Part shown: one piece after another, positions 59,475 to 64,000 of the stretch
How the letters are laid out: each line of letters begins with the position of its first letter
Numbering within the stretch: position 1 is the stretch's first letter
DNA from: Bog-473 sp036489775
GTDB lineage: Bacteria; Actinomycetota; Acidimicrobiia; Acidimicrobiales; RAAP-2
Assembly: GCA_036489775.1 (NCBI GenBank)
Contig: DASXFC010000029.1
Span: 34,039 to 98,038, forward strand
Direction of reading: 5' to 3'
DNA length: 64,000 bases
Notes under the pieces: model-generated
What the model was told of the DNA's origin: nothing
The model's database searches: none
Seen by the model: only the letters and a program-made list of their open reading frames with translations
Translations under genes and position numbers: made by a program

Positions 59475-61828
59475 CGGCCCATCACCGGCCGTGGGATGCG
59501 CACGTCGAAGGGGCCAAGCGGAAGGGGCCGGTGCGAACCGCCTTCGGCCTTGGACCAGTGCTCCACGTGCCAACCGCGGCGCCGGGCGATGGCGGACAGG
59601 CGGGCCTCGGGATTGACGGCGACCGGGAAGCCGACCGCTTCGAGCATGGCCAGGTCCGAGGAGGAGTCGGCGTAGGCCACCGACTCCTCGAGCGAGAGCC
59701 TGTGGGCACTGGTGTAGTCATCGAGGACCAGGGCGCGCGCCTCACCGATGGGAGGCAGCGTGGTCAGGTGCCCGGTCAGCACTCCATCGCGTGACTCCAT
59801 GACGGCGCAGACGATGTCGTCGAAGAGCGGCCGGATCGGCTCGATGATGAAGTCGAGTGCGCCCGTGATGAGGAGCGTCTTGTGCCCGGCGGCCCGGTGG
59901 GCCCGGACGCGGGCGAAGCCCTCGGGAAACGAACGGGTCAGCAGCTGGCGGTGGAAGAGTTCCCAAGAGTCCTCCTGCAGCCGGGCCAGGGGGGCATCCT
60001 CGAAGCGACGGTAGAAGGAACGCAGGAAGTCACCGCGGTCGCGCCGGTCGAGGGCCAGCAGGGAGGGCGCCTGACGCAGCAGATCGGCCACGAAGCGAGC
60101 GCGCCGGGCCGCCGGCAGGTGGCGCGAGGCCAACCAGGCGTAGGTGTCGACCACGTTGGACGACATGAGCGTGTGCTCGAGGTCGAACACGGCGAGGTGG
60201 CGGTCGGGGGAGAGGATGGCCTTGCGGGCCCGTTCGGGCCGCTTCTCGACGACGGACTTGCCGGCCTTGGTGCGGACCCGGGTGTGTTCGAGCACCGAGG
60301 GCAGGTGCACGTGGTGCACGTAGTCGTCCCAGTCGATCACGCCGGGGTCGAAACAGAATGCTTCGTGGTCGGCCGCGTCGAAGGTGTCCCACAGCGTGAG
60401 CAGGCGGTCCACCCGGTAGCGGGCGTCGGTCTCGGTGTAGGCGCCGTAGAGCTCGACGTAGCCGAGGGCCCGCTTGGCCAGGGCGTGCTTGTCCTCAATG
60501 CGGGCGGCCAGCTCGGCTTGCTTGCCCCGGATGGGCAGCGAGGTGATGAGCCGCTCCACCACCGTCATGGCCTGATCGGCCCGGCGCAGCTGGCGCTGGA
60601 CCCGCCCGCGGCCGGGGAACGACCACTCGGGGACATTGATGGGCTGGCCGCGGTCGTCGTAGAGCGGGTTGCGGCTGAAGAAGTCCTGGGTCAACTCGAC
60701 CAGGTGTCCGTAGCGGAAGGGATTCCGCACGCCCGAGGCCACGTGGTACACGCTGGGGGGACCGGCACCAGGCTGGTGTTCGGGTCCATGGGCGGCCACG
60801 GCCAGGATGGCGGCGGCGACCAGGTCAACCGGAATGACATCGATGATGCCCTCGGGCACACCGGGGAACTCGCGGAGTAGGCCGCGGGCGTACGACACGA
60901 TGATCGGCTCGGCCATGCGAAAGCCGCGGATCCAGCCCGGCCGCGGCTCGGCCAGCGCCGACTCAATGATGGAGGGCCGCACGAAGGTGATGGGCACCGC
61001 GGCGGCCCACTGCTGGACCAGGGCGCGCTCGCCCATGGCCTTGGTGTAGGGATAGGCGTCGGGCCACCCCAGCGAGTGCGCCCGTGCCGTGCCGGCGTCG
61101 ACCAGCTGGCGGGACACCCACTCTTCACGGAGCTTCTCGGCCCGGGTGGCGATCAGATGTTCACCGGCGCCGCCGATTTCGGAGCGACCCTTCTTGGTGA
61201 ACTGGCGCAGCCGCTCAGGACTACGGGAGGACGCCTGTAGGTCGTCCCGCAGGCGACGGGCGGCCTTCACCTCATCCTCCCAATCCACGTCCAGGGTGAA
61301 CCGGTTCTCGGAGAGCAACTCCTCCTTGGCCTCGCCTTGATGCGTGCTGGCCACATAGGCGGTCGACACGGCGATCAGGTGGGCGCCCGAGCCCGAGGCG
61401 GCCACGGCGGCGCCGACCCGGGAGGGACCGAGGAGGTTGATCTCGACCGCCTGGGTCAGGGGGGCATCGAAGGAGACGGTGGCGGCGGAGTGGATGACGA
61501 TGTCGGCGGCGGCCAGGGCGGCGCGGCCCTCGTCATCGAGGCCCAGACCGTCCTGGCCCACATCGCCGGGGACGGCCCGCACCCGACGGGCCACTTCGGC
61601 CGCGAACGTGTCGCCCCACTCGGCCCGCAAGCGGTCGAAGCAGTCGTTCTTGATGACCTCACGGGCCAGCCGGGCGGCCGCATCGGCCCGCCGGCCGGGG
61701 CGAACCAGCACGGTGATCTCGGCCTCGGGAATGGCGCGCAGGATGCGTTCGACCAGCGCAGTGCCCAGAAATCCGGTGGCACCGGTGATGAAGAAGCGCT
61801 TTCCTGTCAGGTCCCGACCGATCGGCAC
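59471..61828 (-). CDS. fatty-acyl reductase fused to a HAD-IB domain
   Basis: A 785-residue protein. The N-terminal extended-SDR domain of the NAD_binding_4 (male-sterility/thioester reductase) type has GATGFLG (16-22), an active-site serine region AVSTAYVAS and YPYTK (Tyr259, Lys263). This class reduces acyl-CoA or acyl-carrier thioesters to aldehyde or alcohol. The C-terminal HAD-IB domain (about 540-770) has motif I FDLEHTL (Asp549, Glu551), motif II TGALDF and motif IV ADSSSDLAML. The second motif-I Asp, normally the general acid, is Glu here, so phosphatase activity may be lost or changed. GTG start; the transcript is probably leaderless. Confidence 0.88.
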   Translation of the reverse strand: MPIGRDLTGKRFFITGATGFLGTALVERILRAIPEAEITVLVRPGRRADAAARLAREVIKNDCFDRLRAEWGDTFAAEVARRVRAVPGDVGQDGLGLDDEGRAALAAADIVIHSAATVSFDAPLTQAVEINLLGPSRVGAAVAASGSGAHLIAVSTAYVASTHQGEAKEELLSENRFTLDVDWEDEVKAARRLRDDLQASSRSPERLRQFTKKGRSEIGGAGEHLIATRAEKLREEWVSRQLVDAGTARAHSLGWPDAYPYTKAMGERALVQQWAAAVPITFVRPSIIESALAEPRPGWIRGFRMAEPIIVSYARGLLREFPGVPEGIIDVIPVDLVAAAILAVAAHGPEHQPGAGPPSVYHVASGVRNPFRYGHLVELTQDFFSRNPLYDDRGQPINVPEWSFPGRGRVQRQLRRADQAMTVVERLITSLPIRGKQAELAARIEDKHALAKRALGYVELYGAYTETDARYRVDRLLTLWDTFDAADHEAFCFDPGVIDWDDYVHHVHLPSVLEHTRVRTKAGKSVVEKRPERARKAILSPDRHLAVFDLEHTLMSSNVVDTYAWLASRHLPAARRARFVADLLRQAPSLLALDRRDRGDFLRSFYRRFEDAPLARLQEDSWELFHRQLLTRSFPEGFARVRAHRAAGHKTLLITGALDFIIEPIRPLFDDIVCAVMESRDGVLTGHLTTLPPIGEARALVLDDYTSAHRLSLEESVAYADSSSDLAMLEAVGFPVAVNPEARLSAIARRRGWHVEHWSKAEGGSHRPLPLGPFDVRIPRPVMGR

Positions 61829-61874
61829 CGGAAATGTTTAGCATTTCGGGCCGAATCTGTCTACCATTTGGTAA
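61829..61874. promoter_or_regulatory. back-to-back leaderless promoters with two operators
   Basis: On the minus strand TAGACA (61863-61858), 17 nt, TAAACA (61840-61835): the expected start falls at the GTG of the reductase gene (61828). On the plus strand TACCAT (61862-61867) is a fitting -10 for a start at the TetR GTG (61875). Two inverted repeats cover these boxes: GAAATG-TTTAG-CATTTC (61831-61847) over the leftward -10, and TACCA-TT-TGGTA (61862-61873) over the leftward -35 and the rightward -10. This is a compact design for repression by the divergent TetR protein. Confidence 0.5.
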
Positions 61875-62507
61875 GTGACCACCGACGGGTCGACCGAGGG
61901 TACGACCCTCACCACGAGCGACCGCATCCTCGATGCGGCCCTGGCCTCCTTCGCCTCCCCCGGCTACGAAGCCACCTCGCTCGATGCCCTGGCCAAGGGC
62001 CTGGAGCTGACCAAGCAGTCGATCCTCTACTGGTTCCCGTCCAAGGACGCCGTGCTCGAGGCAGTCATCGCCCGCAGCGCCGCCGACCTGTCGGCCGCGC
62101 TCGAGACCGCGCTGGCCGGTGCCGGTGGGGGCTTCGACCGGGTCGAGGCGGTGGTGCGCTCGGTCTTCCGCCTGGCAGCCCGCCAGCCCGCGCTGCTGGG
62201 ACTGCTGCGGGAAGTATCGAGGTTGGGGCCCCCGGCGGCCACGCAGATGACCCTGGCCCTCGAGCCGCTGGTGCAGCGGGCGTCGGCCTTCCTGGAGGCT
62301 GAGATGGAGGCCGGAACCATGCGTCGGCATGACCCACGGCTTCTCCTCCTGGCCATTTACTCCACCGTGATCGGCATCGTCACCGAGGTCGAAGTGCTGC
62401 GCGCGCTGGGGGAGGAGCCCACGGCCCGCTCACTGGTGCGCCGGCGCACCGACGTCTTGGCGTTGCTGCGCTCGGCCCTGGTCATCCCCGAGGGGGAGCA
62501 GCGCTGA
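61875..62507 (+). CDS. TetR-family regulator of the reductase operon
   Basis: A 210-residue repressor. The N-terminal HTH is ATSLDALAKGLELTKQSILY followed by WFPSKDAVLEAV (about 33-60). The helical C-terminal domain should bind an acyl-CoA- or lipid-like ligand by analogy. It is divergent from the four-gene lipid operon with a 46-nt spacer that holds two inverted repeats. GTG start, probably leaderless. Confidence 0.88.
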   Translation: MTTDGSTEGTTLTTSDRILDAALASFASPGYEATSLDALAKGLELTKQSILYWFPSKDAVLEAVIARSAADLSAALETALAGAGGGFDRVEAVVRSVFRLAARQPALLGLLREVSRLGPPAATQMTLALEPLVQRASAFLEAEMEAGTMRRHDPRLLLLAIYSTVIGIVTEVEVLRALGEEPTARSLVRRRTDVLALLRSALVIPEGEQR

Positions 62508-62537
62508 GGCTGGCGGGGCACCGGCGCTGAGGGAGCC

Positions 62538-63230
62538 CTACTCGGTCGGTTTGGCGATCTTCTTGCGGGTCGGCGCCTTGGGCGTATAGCGCTTGTTGGG
62601 CTTGGGCGCTTTGTACCCCGTTGGCTTGGGGGGCGCACTGGCGACTGCCTTGCGTTCTCGGCGTGGGGGCCGGCTGGCCGCCTCGCGGGCCACCATCTTG
62701 GCATTGGCCGTGCCGTACTTCTGGATCCGGTAGGCCCGCAGCATGAGCCAGCCCCCGAGCAAGATGAGAGCGAAGCCGAGCGGGGCGAAGATGAGGGTGA
62801 ACGAGAATCCGGTGACGAAAAAGCTGAAGGCCACCAAGGTGCGCTTGCGCTGGCGCAGCGCGATGAACCCGAGGGCGCAGAACAGCAGCACGATGCCGCC
62901 GATGAGCAGCCAGCTGTCCGAGATCGGGAGGATCTCTTTGTGCTTGACCCCGTGGACGGTGGTGGTGACCGTGCGGGTCGGATGCGACGTCGCCAGGTAG
63001 AGCGTGAGGAAGCCGCCCAGCAGGGTGGCCAGGACCAGGCCGGCCTTGGACCACTTCATCTCCACCGCATTGAGGCCGCTCATGGCGGCCTTGCGAGCCT
63101 CCCCGTGCAGGACCTGGTCAGGCTCCGGCGACGCCTGCTCCTTGGGCTGGCCCGGTCGAAGGAAGATCTGCGACAGGCGCTCGGTCAGCTTGGGAGGTTT
63201 GCTGCTCTCACCGTTGAAGGACGACGTCAT
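62538..63230 (-). CDS. multi-pass membrane protein of unknown function
   Basis: A 230-residue protein with about four TM helices in the middle (about 60-78 GLVLATLLGGFLTLYLA, 101-120, 128-146 and 146-165) and a Lys/Arg/Pro-rich tail (APKPNKRYTPKAPTRKKIA). The tail is cytoplasmic and might bind nucleic acid or the ribosome. I do not recognise the family. The ATG at 63230 lacks a clear ribosome-binding site; longer in-frame starts run through Gly/Pro/Arg-rich sequence that looks non-coding. Confidence 0.65.
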   Translation of the reverse strand: MTSSFNGESSKPPKLTERLSQIFLRPGQPKEQASPEPDQVLHGEARKAAMSGLNAVEMKWSKAGLVLATLLGGFLTLYLATSHPTRTVTTTVHGVKHKEILPISDSWLLIGGIVLLFCALGFIALRQRKRTLVAFSFFVTGFSFTLIFAPLGFALILLGGWLMLRAYRIQKYGTANAKMVAREAASRPPRRERKAVASAPPKPTGYKAPKPNKRYTPKAPTRKKIAKPTE

Positions 63231-63565
63231 GAACTGACCAGGGTACTTGCCCCTTCCACCAGGCCCAAAATCGTCGGCTTTTGCGCTGGAGCGGGAGGTC
63301 CAGCGCACGGGCGCGGCTGGCTCTCCATGCGGGCCTCGTTCCGGGCGATCGACCCCAGGTCGTCCAGGTGACGGGGCGGCGGCCCGACCCGCTGGCCCGC
63401 CAGGTTGGGAGGCTCGATCCGGTCCGGAGCGTTCAGGGGGTCCGGGACGGGCCGGAAGTCCGGGACGGCCCAGAAGGTCGGAATGGAGCGCGGTGTCGGG
63501 ATTGTCCGGGGATCCGGCGGTTCCGAATGGCACGGACGGCCCGGTTAAGGTGATACGTCCCGCAA
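63231..63565. other. intergenic region before tRNA
   Basis: About 335 nt, very GC-rich and somewhat repetitive around 63421-63480 (GTCCGGGAC motifs repeated). No gene is supported. It should contain the promoter of the tRNA and of the membrane protein gene. Confidence 0.45.
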
Positions 63566-63639
63566 GGGCGCTTAGCTCAGCTGGTTAGAGCGCAGCCTTC
63601 ACACGGCTGAGGTCGTGGGTTCGAGTCCCGCAGCGCCCA
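63566..63639 (+). tRNA. tRNA-Val (anticodon CAC)
   Basis: 74 nt, all arms fold: acceptor GGGCGCT/AGCGCCC, D-arm GCTC/GAGC, anticodon stem CAGCC/GGCTG with loop TTCACAC (anticodon CAC, reads GUG), T-arm GTGGG/CCCGC with TTCGAGT loop, discriminator A. The CCA end is not encoded. Confidence 0.97.
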
Positions 63640-63681
63640 CAAATTTCGAATGCGCGAACCGCAAGTCAGCCAGCGGGTCAG

Positions 63682-64000
63682 TTAGACCGCGACGACATCG
63701 ACGAGCCCCTCAAGACTTTGGAAGTCTTCCGGGTTGCGTGTGTAGATCGGAAGTTTCGCAGCGCAGGCGGTTGCGGCAATCAGGAGATCCAATGCCCGGG
63801 TGCCACGCGCCTTGCGTCCCATCGCCAGTTCCGCAGCGTAGATCCGCCCATAGGCGCGAGCCGCCTCCCCATCGAAGGGAAGGGGATCGAACGCCGCTTC
63901 CGCCCGTTGCAAACGGTCCTGCCGGCGCGCCCGCTCATGGGCATCATCGGTCGCGTGGGGTCCTGAGGCGAGCTCTGCCATGGTGATTGCGCTCACGGCT
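63682..64000 (-). CDS. PIN-domain protein (VapC-type toxin), 5' end cut by window
   Basis: At least 106 residues of a PIN-domain ribonuclease. The frame stays open to the window edge, and the first PIN aspartate near the N-terminus is missing, so the start lies outside. Visible acidic residues are Glu in ITMAELASG and Asp in TRALDLLIAATA, with NPEDF near the end. VapC toxins are usually paired with an upstream antitoxin, which would lie beyond the edge. It sits 42 nt from tRNA-Val, on the other strand. Confidence 0.8.
   Translation of the reverse strand, partial: AVSAITMAELASGPHATDDAHERARRQDRLQRAEAAFDPLPFDGEAARAYGRIYAAELAMGRKARGTRALDLLIAATACAAKLPIYTRNPEDFQSLEGLVDVVAV

Noticed and set aside
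63566..64000. tRNA-Val next to a PIN toxin as an integrated element boundary
   Set aside because: No integrase and no direct repeat of the tRNA 3' end is visible inside the window; the other side lies beyond the edge.

Overview
The window is high-GC, densely coded DNA from an actinomycete-grade bacterium (Actinomycetota). The evidence is a MurT/GatD lipid II amidation pair, a 6C-type small RNA, PspC and DUF1707 membrane proteins, a DUF222/HNH endonuclease, GTG/TTG starts with 1-4 nt overlaps, and many fatty-acid and steroid-type catabolic enzymes. A lineage such as the Acidimicrobiia fits, but this is inferred from gene content only. No phage, IS element, CRISPR array or rRNA was seen.

Layout. 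1-3.1 kb: a small hypothetical, a frameshifted small gene, and a leftward operon of DUF35 protein, SCPx-type thiolase and methyltransferase. 3.3-6.8 kb: rightward aldo/keto reductase, YceI protein, AhpD-like protein and class III CoA-transferase. 6.8-10.7 kb: leftward MMPL exporter, cNMP-binding protein, DUF1707 protein and PspC protein, facing a rightward PspC-histidine kinase and NarL-type regulator (10.8-13.0 kb). 13-17.5 kb: CysQ-like phosphatase, cold-shock protein, carotenoid oxygenase, TetR regulator with a candidate operator, membrane-anchored unknown, YjbR protein. 17.2-25.4 kb: one long leftward operon (DUF2889, acyl-CoA dehydrogenase, Cys-less thiolase-like aldolase with DUF35 partner, acyl-CoA synthetase, SDR, diiron ferritin-like protein, YjbR). 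It looks like a CoA-thioester degradation pathway. 25.5-28.5 kb: DUF1214 protein, sulfotransferase, PhnZ-like HD diiron oxygenase.

28.5-36.2 kb: a 472-nt non-coding leader, then an operon of a secreted or anchored protein, a membrane-tethered type I solute-binding protein, and one 1318-residue polypeptide carrying both permease and both ATPase domains of a Liv-type ABC importer. 36.3-43.6 kb: frameshifted SnoaL-like gene, HNH endonuclease, TldE/TldD pair, Gfo/Idh/MocA oxidoreductase, glutamate decarboxylase. 43.6-55.5 kb: acyltransferase-3/SGNH protein, GNAT enzyme, small HTH-like protein, LysR regulator, 6C RNA, HAD-PlsC fusion, MurT/GatD, secreted NHL-like protein, PaaI thioesterase, and an odd chimeric membrane protein.

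55.6-62.5 kb is the most interesting block: four translationally coupled leftward genes (fatty-acyl reductase/HAD fusion, zinc dehydrogenase, LarA-like protein with the nickel-pincer lysine motif, PlsC-type acyltransferase) divergent from a TetR regulator, with two inverted repeats over what look like back-to-back leaderless promoters. It is a candidate undescribed lipid-modifying pathway. The window ends with a membrane protein, tRNA-Val(CAC) and a PIN-domain gene cut by the edge.
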